DNA from: Chitinophagaceae bacterium
GTDB lineage: Bacteria > Bacteroidota > Bacteroidia > Chitinophagales > Chitinophagaceae
Assembly: GCA_016710935.1 (NCBI GenBank)
Contig: JADJTY010000009.1
Span: 259,016 to 323,015 of the forward strand
Direction of reading: 5' to 3'
DNA: 64,000 bases
Shown here: in pieces, positions 35,236 through 44,833 of the stretch
Position numbering within the stretch: position 1 is the first letter of the stretch
How the letters are laid out: the number at the start of each line of letters is the position of its first letter
Translations under genes and position numbers: made by a program
The notes under the pieces: generated by a model
What the model was told of the DNA's origin: nothing
Database searches by the model: none
The model's input: only the letters and a program-made list of their open reading frames with translations

Positions 35236-36427
35236 GATCTCATGTCCCATCTTATCTTTTTTAGTTTGCAGGTATTTTTCGTTATGCGGATTGGAAGCTA
35301 TTTCTATCTGTATATTTTCAACAACTGCTAAACCATAACCCAACAGGCCGGCACGTTTACGGGGATTATTACTCATCAGTTTCATTTTACTTACACCCAG
35401 GTGGCGCAATATCTGGGCACCCACACCATAGTCACGGCCATCCATATCAAAGCCCAGTTCCAGGTTGGCTTCCACGGTATCAAGCCCCTGTTCCTGCAGT
35501 TTGTAAGCCTTCAGTTTATTCAGCAATCCTATTCCACGGCCTTCCTGGTTCATATACAGCAACAGCCCTTTACCTGCCTCCTCCACCATTTTTAAAGCAT
35601 GATGTAACTGGTCGCCACAATCGCAGCGCAACGATCCAAGTATATCACCCGTCATGCAACTGCTGTGTACCCTCACCAAAACCGGTTCGTCTTTTTGCCA
35701 ATCGCCTTTTTTAAGCGCCAGGTGAATTTCGCCGGTATTTACCTGTTCAAAAGCAATCAATTCAAAACTGCCATATTTGGTAGGCATATTAACCCGTACT
35801 TCCTCCTTTATAAGGGTTTCCTGTTGCAGGCGGTATTCAATTAAATCCTTGATGGAAATTAATTTTAAATCGAATTTTTTTGCGATCTCCTTCAGTTGCG
35901 GTAAACGGGCCATGCTGCCATCTTCATTCATGATCTCTACCAAAACGCCTGCGGGTGCACAACCTGCCAGGCGGGACATATCGATGGTTGCCTTGGTATG
36001 CCCGGAACGGCGCAGTACACCACCCTTTCTTTGCCTTTAATGGAAAAATATGTCCAGGCCTGCCCAAATCTTCGGGTTTGGTATTGGGGTTAACGAGCGA
36101 CTTTACAGTTTTAGAACGGTCCTGTGCCGAAATGCCCGTTGTACAGCCATTTCCCAACAGATCAATACTTACAGTAAAGGCAGTTTCGTGCAGTGATGTA
36201 TTATCAACAACCATCGGTTGAAGTTTTAATTCAGCACAGCGTTCTTCAGTAAGGGAAGCGCAAATCAATCCCCTCCCATGCGTACTCATAAAGTTGATCA
36301 CTTCGGGGGTTGCATTTTCTGCAGCGGTAATAAAATCACCTTCATTTTCACGGTCTTCGTCATCTACTACTATGATAAGTTTTCCTTTTTTTATGTCTTC
36401 AATGGCACTTTCAATACTATCCAGCAT
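35194..36427 (-). CDS. ribBA: bifunctional 3,4-dihydroxy-2-butanone-4-phosphate synthase / GTP cyclohydrolase II, frameshifted
   Basis: Makes both early precursors of riboflavin. The RibB half (from ATG at 36427) has IIVVDDEDRENEGDFI, FMSTHGRGLICA and HETAFTVSID. The RibA half has the zinc-binding SCMTGDILGSLRCDCGDQL and NQEGRGIGLLNKL, with MKLMSNNPRK near the end. The frame breaks around 36023-36025 and joins as KKGGVLRRSGHTKATIDMSR if one C of CCC is removed, so it is a one-base insertion. No FMN riboswitch is seen upstream. The very C-terminus is extended by an intergenic-type repeat. Confidence 0.92.
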
Positions 36428-36837
36428 ATAATTAATTTATGGTGCAAAGTTAATAAGAATTAAAGCGCCTGTTCTTTCGGTTTTGGTAAAACTTTAATTC
36501 ACCACTTTAAACTGATTTTTAAAGAACAGAATACTTCCTCAAAATACGATTTTCGAAAGGGTCATTGCGTAATCTTTGTCTTTTTTGCCCTGCAGGGTTT
36601 TACAAGAACCAAAATACATTTAGAAGATAAAATATATAGTTTTTGGGGAAATCAAATTTCAGTGCTGCAAGGGGCTTTAAGACTTTTTTAGCGCGTATTT
36701 AAAGTTATTTTAAGGTTAAGTGATTTTAAAGGTGAGCGGGCTTAAAACTGAACTTGGCAATTCCTAATAATTTGTTAATAAAAGTTAACAGAATTCGGCT
36801 TTTATTTAGTTTCTTTGCCAGCGTAAAACAAACTATT
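36428..36837. other. 410-base divergent intergenic region
   Basis: AT-rich DNA between ribBA and the receptor gene. I see no gene and no riboswitch. TTTCTTTG at 36810-36817, a 7-of-8 match to the TAnnTTTG box, lies 20 bases before the receptor ATG and may be its promoter. Confidence 0.5.
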
Positions 36838-39800
36838 ATGAGAATGAAGAAAATTCTGTTCACCTTACTAGCTGCCCTTGCATTTCAATTTACTGTACAT
36901 GCGCAGATAACGACTAGTGGTATATCGGGTACTATTAAAAATGCTACAAATGAGGCATTGACCGGAGCTACCATTACAGCAACCCATATGCCTACCGGTA
37001 CAGTTTACAATGTACAGAGCCGGGCAAACGGAAGGTTTGATATTACAAACATGAATAATGGCGGCCCTTATAAGATTGAGGTTTCCTATGTGAATTACAC
37101 TAAAGAGTCGAAAGAGGATGTTTACCTGTCGCTTGGTGAGGTTTTCCGTTATGACTTTATCATGAACCTTGCTTCTGTAACAATTACAGAAGTTACTGTG
37201 GCTGCAAGAAGCAGGATTAATTTAGATTCCAAGGGGGGTACTTCTTCCTCTATTGGCAGAGACAAAATAGAATTAACCACATCTGTAGGCAGAAATATTC
37301 AGGACTATATAAGAGTTACCCCTTTTGCCAAAACACTGAATGGATCTGAAGGTGCTATTGCCATTGCAGGCCAGAATAACAGGTATAATTCTTTTTATAT
37401 TGATGGTGCCATTAACAACGACGTTTTTGGACTTGCTGCTTCTGGTGTAAATGGCGGACAAACAGGTGCTGCGCCGATATCTATTGATGCGATTGACCAG
37501 TTCCAGGTTTTTATTTCGCCTTACGATGCCTCTATTGGTAATTTTACCGGTGGTGGTATTAACGCGGTAACAAAATCGGGTACCAATAAAATTGAAGGTT
37601 CTGTTTACTATTTTTTACGTAACGAAAAATTAGCAGGAAAAAACCCGGCTCAGCGTAAAGACACGGCTCAGCGTTTTCCTGCTTTCAAAAACAGAACCTA
37701 TGGTTTCCGTGTTGGTGGCCCAATCATTAAAAACAAATTATTTTACTTCCTGAGTGCAGAACAGCAGCGTGATGAAACTCCTCAGCCTTACGATTTTGCT
37801 ACCTACCGTGGCAATACCAATACTGTGGCTGGTGTAGAAGCAATCAGATCATTTGTAAAAACAACTTACAACTATGATATGGGCGAATGGCTGAATACAG
37901 CCAGAAAGCTGGATGTTGACAGGATTGCTGCAAAAATTGACTGGAACATCAGCAGCAAACACAGACTTACCTTAAGCGGCCGTTACAATAAAGCGGTTTC
38001 AAATTCTACCGCTATAAGTTCTGCAACTTCCATCAATTTTGTAAATGGAGGTGTTAAATTCCCTAGCCGTACAACTGCCTTTGCTTTTGAATTAAAAAGT
38101 ACTTTAAGAAAAAATATCAGCAACAAATTACTGGCCACCTATTCCGATGTACTGGATGACAGAAGTATTGTTGGCGATCCCTTTCCCCGTGTTTCTTTAA
38201 ATGACGGAAGTGGTACCATAAATTTCGGCAGCGATAACAGTTCTACCCAAAACCTGCTAACCCAAAAGAACTTAAGTATTGTAGATAACCTCAGGATCAA
38301 TATCAAAAACCACTCTGTAACATTAGGTGTGGATTATGAGCGCTTTAAAGTATTTAATGTTTTTATACAGAACAGCTACGGTAATTACAACTATGGTACA
38401 AATACCGTTGGAGGTATTACTACTACCGGTGTTCAAAAGTTTTTGGCTAACAATGCAAATGCCAACTCGTATAACCTGGGTTTCCCTAATACAGATAAGA
38501 ACCTGAATGATGGAACCGGTGCAGGTGCAAGGTTTCAAGCGCAAAAACTGGCTTTTTACATAGCAGATGAAATTAAGATTGGTAATAACTTTACTTTAAA
38601 CCTGGGTGTTAGAGCTGATAAATGGAGTTTCCCTACTCAACCTTATACAGATGCTTTTACCAATGACAGCGCTATTGTACAGTTTTCCAAATACTATGAT
38701 TTAAAGGGTGCCCGTTCTGGCCAGAGACCAAAATTCCCTATATCGCTTGCACCAAGAATTGGATTTACATACAAAATACCTGAATATGCAGTTACCGTTC
38801 GTGGTGGTTTTGGCGTATTTACCGGCCGTATGCCATTAGTATGGCCAGGTGGCACTTACAACAATAACGGATATTTTGTTGGTGGATACTCTGCTTCTGC
38901 CACTTCATTAAATACCATCCGTTTCAGGTGGAATCCTAACGATATTCCAGGAAGTGTTTGGACAGCAGGCCAGGTTGGACAGGGCTTTACAAAAGGACCT
39001 TTGAACCTGATATCCAAAGAATTCAGAATGCCAAAACTTGCACGAGCTTCTCTGGCATTTGATAAGAACCTGGGCAAAGGATGGAGCAGTACCTTTGAAG
39101 TGCTTGTAAGCAAGAACATCAATGAAGTGTATTATACCAATATCAATATACTTCCTCCCACTGGAGTTTCTTTAGGAGCAGGCCCCCGCTCTGTGTATGG
39201 TGTAACCGGTAATACAACCAATCTTGTACCTATTACCAATAACGGTACAGGAACTAACCCGTACGATAATGCTATCCTGGTTTCTAATAATACAACCGGC
39301 GGAAAAGGATTTGCTTATAACCTGAATGTGGGTATTGATAAAAGAAGCGTAAAAGGAATCAATTTCAGTGCATCTTATGCATTCGGTAATTCAATGGTGG
39401 GTAATGAGGGAACCAGTTCTGTAAACTTAAGCCAGTGGCGCTTCATTGAGTCGGTTAACGGAAGAAATACATTGGGATTAAGTTCTTCTGATTTTGACCA
39501 GGCTCACCGTATTTTAAGTACACTCAGCAAGAAATTTACCTACCTGAAAGGTAAACTGGCTACAACCATTGCTTTAACCTATATTGGCCAAAGCGGTTCT
39601 CCATTAAGTTATGTTTATGCCACTAACAGTATGACTCGTGATGACGCATCGAACGGTGGTAATGACCTGATCTACATTCCAACTGCTGCTGAATTGCAGG
39701 CACAAACTTTCGTAAACAATACAGTTGGTTCAACTACTTACACTCCACAGCAACAAAAAGATGCTTTGGAAGCGTATATAACCAAAGATAAATACCTGAG

Positions 39801-40167
39801 TAAGAACAGGGGCAAATTTGCCGACAGAAACGGAGCAAGGCTTCCTTTTACGCATAACCTGGATCTAAGACTTACACAGGATTTTACACTTAAGCTTGGT
39901 AAACAAACATACCAGTTACAATTTACATGGGATGTTTACAACTTCACCAATTTGTTGAACAGGGATTGGGGTAAACAATACTTTGCCGGTAACGATCAGT
40001 TTGGTTTGATCAATTTTGCCGGATATGTAAATGCTACTTCAAACTTAACACCAACATTTCGTTTTAACCCAACCATCACTACTCCCTATAACTTTAATAA
40101 CTCGGCATCACCGGGCTATGCAAACAGATGGGTTAGCCAGGTTGGTTTAAGATTCAACTTTAAATAA
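36838..40167 (+). CDS. TonB-dependent receptor, Oar-like with carboxypeptidase-regulatory domain
   Basis: An outer-membrane protein of about 1109 residues. The ATG at 36838 gives a good signal peptide (MRMKKILFTLLAALAFQFTV); an upstream in-frame ATG at 36754 would bury it. A CarboxypepD_reg domain follows (ISGTIKNATNEALTGATITA). The plug is DYIRVTPFAKTLNGSEGAIA, with FYIDGAINNDVFGL and GGGINAVTKSGTNKIEG typical of Oar proteins, and then a long beta-barrel. The last residues VSQVGLRFNFK end in Phe-x-Phe-Lys, as expected for barrel insertion. The substrate is unknown; no SusD partner is present. It ends in a strong terminator. Confidence 0.93.
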   Translation: MRMKKILFTLLAALAFQFTVHAQITTSGISGTIKNATNEALTGATITATHMPTGTVYNVQSRANGRFDITNMNNGGPYKIEVSYVNYTKESKEDVYLSLGEVFRYDFIMNLASVTITEVTVAARSRINLDSKGGTSSSIGRDKIELTTSVGRNIQDYIRVTPFAKTLNGSEGAIAIAGQNNRYNSFYIDGAINNDVFGLAASGVNGGQTGAAPISIDAIDQFQVFISPYDASIGNFTGGGINAVTKSGTNKIEGSVYYFLRNEKLAGKNPAQRKDTAQRFPAFKNRTYGFRVGGPIIKNKLFYFLSAEQQRDETPQPYDFATYRGNTNTVAGVEAIRSFVKTTYNYDMGEWLNTARKLDVDRIAAKIDWNISSKHRLTLSGRYNKAVSNSTAISSATSINFVNGGVKFPSRTTAFAFELKSTLRKNISNKLLATYSDVLDDRSIVGDPFPRVSLNDGSGTINFGSDNSSTQNLLTQKNLSIVDNLRINIKNHSVTLGVDYERFKVFNVFIQNSYGNYNYGTNTVGGITTTGVQKFLANNANANSYNLGFPNTDKNLNDGTGAGARFQAQKLAFYIADEIKIGNNFTLNLGVRADKWSFPTQPYTDAFTNDSAIVQFSKYYDLKGARSGQRPKFPISLAPRIGFTYKIPEYAVTVRGGFGVFTGRMPLVWPGGTYNNNGYFVGGYSASATSLNTIRFRWNPNDIPGSVWTAGQVGQGFTKGPLNLISKEFRMPKLARASLAFDKNLGKGWSSTFEVLVSKNINEVYYTNINILPPTGVSLGAGPRSVYGVTGNTTNLVPITNNGTGTNPYDNAILVSNNTTGGKGFAYNLNVGIDKRSVKGINFSASYAFGNSMVGNEGTSSVNLSQWRFIESVNGRNTLGLSSSDFDQAHRILSTLSKKFTYLKGKLATTIALTYIGQSGSPLSYVYATNSMTRDDASNGGNDLIYIPTAAELQAQTFVNNTVGSTTYTPQQQKDALEAYITKDKYLSKNRGKFADRNGARLPFTHNLDLRLTQDFTLKLGKQTYQLQFTWDVYNFTNLLNRDWGKQYFAGNDQFGLINFAGYVNATSNLTPTFRFNPTITTPYNFNNSASPGYANRWVSQVGLRFNFK

Positions 40168-40200
40168 AACAGCATCAGCCGCCAGGCAAATGCTTACATA

Positions 40201-40232
40201 AAAAAATCCCGGTCCATTGACCGGGATTTTTT
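40201..40232 (+). terminator. intrinsic terminator after the Oar-like receptor gene
   Basis: A perfect 14-bp stem (AAAAAATCCCGGTC / GACCGGGATTTTTT) with a CATT loop. The A/T ends make it usable from both strands. Confidence 0.9.
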
Positions 40233-40257
40233 ATGCTTATATTTTATACCCCAATTT

Positions 40258-40372
40258 ATAACTCCCGTCTCCTAACTCCCGTCTCCTAACTCCTGCCTCC
40301 CGCCTCCCATCTCCCGCCTCCCATCTCCTGCCTCCCGACTCGGAACTCCTGCTTCACGCCACCCGCCTCTCC
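40258..40372. repeat. CTCCCGTCTCCTAACTCC quasi-tandem repeat
   Basis: Some 115 bases of CTCCCGCCTCCCATCTCC-like units, in the complement sense of the block at 34955. It provides the last 27 or so codons of the esterase gene (Gly/Arg/Glu-rich tail). Confidence 0.75.
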
Positions 40373-41182
40373 CCCCCATCCCCATTTTAAAAAATCAGGA
40401 AATGCTTTTGCCCAGGTGGGTACATCATGGCGGCCATCATTTAATTGCAGGTACCTGATATGTTCATTTTCTTTGTAACCTTTGTTGCCCAGTATATCGA
40501 TCAGGCCCAGGGTATCATCTATAGAATCTATAATACCGTTATTGTTGCGATCGGCTGTTTCATCCTGGGTACCTACTTCAAAAAAGAATTTAAGCCAGGG
40601 ATAGGTATTTTTATCCTGGCTGATCTGGCGGTGCATGATGCGGTTTACATCTTCATCAAAATCTTCCTCATCCTGGTCCTTATCACGCCACCATAAAGAT
40701 CCGCTGAAAACACCCACCTTATTAAATTCCCGGGGATGGTTCCAAACGATATCCAATGCACACAAGCCGCCGAGCGAAAACCCTGCAAAACACTTTTCTT
40801 TAAACGAATAAATAAATAAGGTTTTCCTGATAAAGGGCATCAACTCTTCCAGTATGAACCGGGTATATAAAGCGGCCTTAGCGCCGCGGCCTTTATAATC
40901 GAGGTATTTGGCTGTTCCGTATTCATTCTTCCGGTCTTTGGAACAATGTATACCTACACAAAAAAGATTGCTGATTGACTTTGCTTCGTACAATTCCGCC
41001 AGGATCTCTTCATATTTCATGGTCACCAGGTCCTGACCGTCGTTAACCAATAAAAGGCTGAGGTTTGATGGGTTTGTTGATTTGGGAGGATAATAAAAAT
41101 CAATGATGACTTCACGTTTCAAAAACTGCGATGAAATAATATGCTGCTCCACAGTGATATTGACTGTCTTATATTCTGACAT
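40286..41182 (-). CDS. alpha/beta-hydrolase fold esterase (enterochelin-esterase-like)
   Basis: A 298-residue hydrolase of the esterase D / Fes-like group. The nucleophile elbow is CFAGFSLGGLCALDIVW (GxSxGG, about residue 137). LLLVNDGQDL near residue 45 and LQLNDGRHDVPTWAKAFPDFLKWGW, which holds the catalytic His, fit the family. RNNNGIIDSIDD resembles a calcium-binding DxDxDG loop. There is no signal peptide. Residues from about 270 on are a Gly/Arg-rich tail written by an intergenic repeat. It is divergent from the ATP-grasp and carboxylate-amine ligase genes and may release or process their product (inferred). Confidence 0.85.
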   Translation of the reverse strand: MSEYKTVNITVEQHIISSQFLKREVIIDFYYPPKSTNPSNLSLLLVNDGQDLVTMKYEEILAELYEAKSISNLFCVGIHCSKDRKNEYGTAKYLDYKGRGAKAALYTRFILEELMPFIRKTLFIYSFKEKCFAGFSLGGLCALDIVWNHPREFNKVGVFSGSLWWRDKDQDEEDFDEDVNRIMHRQISQDKNTYPWLKFFFEVGTQDETADRNNNGIIDSIDDTLGLIDILGNKGYKENEHIRYLQLNDGRHDVPTWAKAFPDFLKWGWGGEAGGVKQEFRVGRQEMGGGRWEAGGRS

Positions 41183-41340
41183 ATACCCAAAAATAAGAAA
41201 ATACCGGCGAACTTATTGTTTCACTTTACCCCAAAGCAATTTTATATGCCATCATTCTTTTGGCAAACAACATGAAAGGAGCCTTAGCGCATTACATGGC
41301 CTGCCCCGGCTTTTACGATCGTATTGACACAAATACAATT

Positions 41341-41606
41341 GGAACACGGATGACACACCTGCCCGACTAAGTCATTCAGGCGGGGATTAGATGGATTTAT
41401 TGGACTTTATTATTTTTAAACTGTTTACTAAACCCACAATCCGCTTTTTAAAAATGGATAAACACAGGATTTTCCTGCTTCGCAGGATGGTGGATCATCA
41501 AAATGATCTAAATTTTTCTACCCTGCCTGCCAGCAGGCAGGGTAGAAAAAAATCTGTGCTAAGCCTGTCGAAGCATCATCCGTCAAACCCGTGTCATCCG
41601 TGTTCC
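41341..41606. mobile_element. 266-bp non-coding unit with 16-bp perfect terminal inverted repeats
   Basis: GGAACACGGATGACAC at 41341-41356 is exactly inverted at 41591-41606. Inside are small palindromes, including the 30-base hairpin at 41517-41546 and a CCTGCTTCGCAGG hairpin, plus an AGCCTGTCGAAGC motif. It contains no plausible gene; the open frame through it is made of repeats. It resembles a MITE-like element. No target duplication is seen. Confidence 0.55.
41517..41546. repeat. perfect 14-bp-stem palindrome
   Basis: TCTACCCTGCCTGC and GCAGGCAGGGTAGA flank a central CA. A related CCTGCCTGCAGGCAGG element lies at about 52257-52275, and a partial CCTGCTGGCGGGCAG sits inside another repeat end at 48611. 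Confidence 0.8.
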
Positions 41607-41777
41607 GATTTTTCACATCGAAGATGTGTCCACATGACAGGCTTTATCTGGATGATCAAATCCAATAAAAGAAACCACATGAAACATAATTTGTTTTATT
41701 GGTGCTTACAAAATATATTTGGATTACCTAAAATTTTGGCTGGTAAAACAAAATTAAAAACTATATAAAACTGCATT

Positions 41778-42734
41778 ATGAAGAAAATAGGCGTATTATT
41801 TGGCAAGGAAAGAAGCTTTCCGGAAGCGTTTATCGAAAGGGTAAACAGTAAAAATATTGATGGCATCATGGCTGAGCCTGTCCGCATTGATAAAGTAATG
41901 CAGGGAGAGCCATCGGGCTACGCTGTTATTTTTGACCGTATTTCACAGGATGTACCCTTTTACAGGGCATTCTTAAAAAATGCAGCCTTGTGCGGCACCA
42001 CGGTAATTAACAACCCCTTCTGGTGGAGCGCTGATGAAAAATTCTTTAATAACTGCCTGGCAACCAAGATTGATGTACCGGTTCCTAAAACGGTTATTCT
42101 ACCTTCCAGGGATCTGCCCACTGATACCAGTGAAGAATCATTCAGCAACCTGGCTTACCCAATGGATTGGGAGGGCATATTTAACTATATTGGTTTTCCG
42201 GCCTACATGAAGCCTTTTTCAGGCGGCGGCTGGAAAAGTGTTTACCAGCTAAACAGCATGGAAGAGTTTTTTGAAAAGCATGCAGAAACAGAACAACTGG
42301 TGATGATGCTGCAGGAAGAAATAAAGTTTGATGAATATTACCGCTGCTACTGCATTGGTGGCAAATATGTACGCATCATGCCTTACGAACCCCGTAACCC
42401 ACACCACCTGCGCTATGTAGCTGATTTTAGTCCCTCACCAGAGCGTTATAAATTAATGGAAGACATCGTACTGCGCATCTGTCATTACCTGGGGTATGAT
42501 TTTAATACCGTTGAATTGGCATTACGTGATGGCGTACCCTATGCCATTGATTTTTGCAACCCCGCACCCGATGCAGAAGTGAGCAGCGTGGGACAGGAAA
42601 ATTTTGACTGGGTGGTAGAAACGGCTGCAACCTATGCCATTGAAAAAGCAATGGAGCACAAAGACGATGTTGATAATTTAACCTGGGGCGATTATATTAA
42701 GAACAGCGCCGCTAAAAAGAAACTGTATAAATAA
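41778..42734 (+). CDS. ATP-grasp domain ligase
   Basis: A 318-residue protein with an ATP-grasp-like layout. The pre-ATP-grasp part starts KKIGVLFGKERSFPEAFIER. YIGFPAYMKPFSGGGWKSVY (about 141-160) is the Lys/Gly-rich nucleotide loop. VMMLQEEIKFDEYYRCYCIGG carries the acidic substrate/ATP residues. VELALRDGVPYAIDFCNPAPDAE near 247-270 is the metal-binding DFCNP motif (DxNP form). Such enzymes join a carboxylate to an amine through an acyl phosphate. It lies in one line with a Uma2 gene and a YbdK-type ligase, which suggests a peptide-like small metabolite. Confidence 0.85.
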   Translation: MKKIGVLFGKERSFPEAFIERVNSKNIDGIMAEPVRIDKVMQGEPSGYAVIFDRISQDVPFYRAFLKNAALCGTTVINNPFWWSADEKFFNNCLATKIDVPVPKTVILPSRDLPTDTSEESFSNLAYPMDWEGIFNYIGFPAYMKPFSGGGWKSVYQLNSMEEFFEKHAETEQLVMMLQEEIKFDEYYRCYCIGGKYVRIMPYEPRNPHHLRYVADFSPSPERYKLMEDIVLRICHYLGYDFNTVELALRDGVPYAIDFCNPAPDAEVSSVGQENFDWVVETAATYAIEKAMEHKDDVDNLTWGDYIKNSAAKKKLYK

Positions 42735-42737
42735 GGG

Positions 42738-43377
42738 TTGAAAAAATATTTAACCATACAAAACGAAGACTTTTCAGAAACACAGGTAGAAGAGCCGGAA
42801 AGCCCGATAGGCTTTACTTATGCCGATTATTTAACCTGGAATTTTAAAGAACGGATTGAACTGATCAGGGGTAAGATATTTAAGATGAGCCCGGCGCCTA
42901 CTTTTAAACATCAGCAAATAGTCGGTAACATATTTGCAGCAATGTATGCTTTTTAAAAACAAGGATTGCAAAGTACTTATTGCACCGGTAGATGTAAGGC
43001 TTAAAGGCAAACCTTTTCGAAAGAAAAAATTAAGGGATGATGAAATTACAACTGTAGTACAACCTGATATTATAGTTGTGTGTGATGAAGAAAAACTGAG
43101 AGATGAAAGAAGTGTGGATGGTGCTCCGGAATTGGTAGTGGAAATTTTAAGTCCTGGTAATACAAGAACCGAAACCAAATACAAATTTGATTTGTATGAA
43201 GAAAATGGTGTGGAAGAATACTGGGTAGTTTACCCGGAATTTAAACAGATCCATGTTTTTCTTTTAAATGAAAATGATGCATATGGAAAGCCGGTTATTT
43301 ATGAAGCCAATGAAAATATCAGATCAACTGTTTTAAAAGGACTAAAAATTCCTACAAACGATATTTTTAAACTGTAA
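42738..43377 (+). CDS. Uma2 family protein, frameshifted
   Basis: A second Uma2 protein, starting at TTG 42738, three bases after the ATP-grasp stop. The N-terminal part (TYADYLTWNFKERIELIRGKIFKMSPAPTF pattern) has the usual helix and RGK/FKMSPAP motif. The frame stops at 42956. The rest, in another frame, has QPDIIVVCDEEKL, APELVVEILSPGNTRTE and VEEYWVVYPE with the nuclease-like Asp and Glu. The break is at the T5/A5 run 42949-42958; one extra T, or two missing bases, would explain it. The close spacing to both neighbours suggests one transcript. Confidence 0.85.
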
Positions 43378-43395
43378 ATTTTTATTCAATTAAAT

Positions 43396-44507
43396 ATGGC
43401 AAGTCTATCTTACAAACAATTTACACTGGGTATTGAAGAAGAATACATGGTGATTGATCCCGAAACCCGGGAGCTGAAAAGCCATGACCAGAAAATTGTA
43501 CACGAAGGCCAAAAAGTTATTAAAGACAAAGTAAAGGCCGAGATGCACCAGGCCGTGGTGGAAGTAGGTACCGATATTTGCCGCGACATTGACGAAGCAT
43601 TTGTAGATGTAGGCACTTTACGCAAAACCATCAGCGGTATTGCCGATGAATTGGGCCTTTGGGTAGGAGCTTCCGGCACGCATCCCTTCAGCCATTGGGA
43701 AAGCCAGCTGATAACCGAACATGTTCGCTATAATGAAATTGTAAATGAATTACAGGAAGCAGCCCGCAGTAATTTAATTTTTGGATTACACGTGCACGTG
43801 GGTATGGAAAACAGGGAGATGGCCATTCACATTGCCAACTCGGCCCGTTATTTTCTGCCGCATATTTTTGCTTTGAGTACCAACTCTCCTTTCTGGGAAG
43901 GCAGAACCACCGGTTACAAATCATTTCGTACCAAGGTATTTGATAAATTCCCACGTACAGGCATACCCGATTATTTTGACAGTATTGAAGCGTACGACAA
44001 TTATATTAAGCTGCTGGTAAAACCAATTGTATTGATAATGCCAAGAAAATATGGTGGGACCTCCGGGTGCATCCGTTTTTCAACACCGTTGAGTTCAGGA
44101 TATGCGACGTGCCCATGACCGTGCAGGAAACCATCACCATTGCAGCATTGTTTCAGGCCATTTGCGCCAAGTTGTATAAGCTGCGCAGCCAGAACCTGAA
44201 TTTTATGATGTACTCCAGGGCATTGCTTAATGAAAACAAATGGCGGGCAGGCCGCTACGGTATCGATGGCAGTATGATAGATTTTGGAAAGGAAATGGAA
44301 GTAAATACCAGGGTACTTATTTATGAATTACTCGACTTTGTAGATGATGTGTTACCCGAATTAGGCAGCCGCCACGCCATCAACAATGTGCATAAAATGC
44401 TGGAGCAGGGCACCGGGGCCGACAGGCAGCTTAAAGTTTTTGAAGAAACCAAAAGCCTGGTAAATGTGGTGGACCTGATCCATACCCAATTTTTAAGGGG
44501 ATTGTAA
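43396..44507 (+). CDS. carboxylate-amine ligase, YbdK / GCS2 family, frameshifted
   Basis: A glutamate-cysteine-ligase-type enzyme of about 370 residues that forms an amide bond with ATP. The N-terminal part has FTLGIEEEYMVIDPETREL (metal-binding Glu cluster), GASGTHPFSHWE and GLHVHVGMENREMAI. After a frame break comes HPFFNTVEFRICDVPMTVQE, then ENKWRAGRYGIDGSMID. The frames join if the four A at 44019-44022 are five. E. coli YbdK has weak glutamate-cysteine ligase activity, but true substrates of the group are mostly unknown. It is last in the ATP-grasp line and followed by a strong terminator. Confidence 0.9.
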
Positions 44508-44529
44508 GAATGGAAGTATATAATTAAAT

Positions 44530-44559
44530 AAGAAAAGCTGCCATTGAGCAGCTTTTCTT
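44530..44559. terminator. intrinsic terminator after the carboxylate-amine ligase gene
   Basis: A perfect 12-bp stem (AAGAAAAGCTGC / GCAGCTTTTCTT) with a 6-base loop, usable in both directions. Confidence 0.88.
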
Positions 44560-44565
44560 ATTTAG

Positions 44566-44641
44566 TAACTACATTAGGATTCAAACCTAAAACCTTCCCG
44601 ACCTTTGGTTGGGATACTCCTTTCAGCCGTTCGACGGGTTA
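44566..44641 (-). pseudogene. decayed tRNA-like copy beside tRNA-Arg
   Basis: The 3' half (AAGGTTTTAGGTTTGAATCC and TAA) is identical to that of the neighbouring tRNA-Arg, and GGCTGAAAGGAGTATC matches its D-arm in outline. The acceptor ends do not pair. The anticodon arm is two bases longer and folds as TCCCaACC-AAA-GGTcGGGA, which destroys a normal 7-base loop. It is most likely a dead tandem duplicate of tRNA-Arg. End positions are approximate. Confidence 0.6.
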
Positions 44642-44656
44642 TGAATAAAAGTAAAA

Positions 44657-44680
44657 AGAGACTACATTTATGTAATCTCT
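44657..44680 (-). terminator. terminator downstream of tRNA-Arg
   Basis: On the minus strand AGAGATTACAT and ATGTAGTCTCT pair with one mismatch around an AA centre, followed directly by TTTTACTTTTATT. It lies 9 bases past the tRNA 3' end, between the tRNA and its decayed copy. Confidence 0.75.
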
Positions 44681-44688
44681 TTATTAAG

Positions 44689-44762
44689 TGACCGCGTTAG
44701 GATTCAAACCTAAAACCTTCTGATCCGTAGTCAGATGCTCTATTCAGTTGAGCTACGCAGCC
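44689..44762 (-). tRNA. tRNA-Arg (anticodon ACG)
   Basis: A 74-nt cloverleaf. Acceptor GGCTGCG pairs with CGCGGTC (two G-T pairs), discriminator A. The D-stem is GCTC/GAGC, the anticodon stem TCTGA/TCAGA with loop CTACGGA (ACG), and the T-arm TTAGG/CCTAA. The CCA is not encoded. A34 would be converted to inosine to read CGN codons. Confidence 0.96.
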
Positions 44763-44833
44763 ATTTTTCGGACGGCAAAGATAGGAATTTATTGTATTCT
44801 TTCAAACGGGATCACAAAAAGAAATTGATAATA

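Noticed and set aside
36428..36753. FMN riboswitch upstream of ribBA
   Set aside because: None of the conserved FMN-element stretches are visible on the minus strand.
41391..41768. 125-residue open frame upstream of the ATP-grasp gene
   Set aside because: It runs through palindromes and inverted-end repeat DNA and the peptide resembles no protein family. It is a by-product of repeat composition.
44735..44833. N-terminal extension of the GIY-YIG protein
   Set aside because: It would start inside tRNA-Arg. The ATG at 44834 gives the normal family start.
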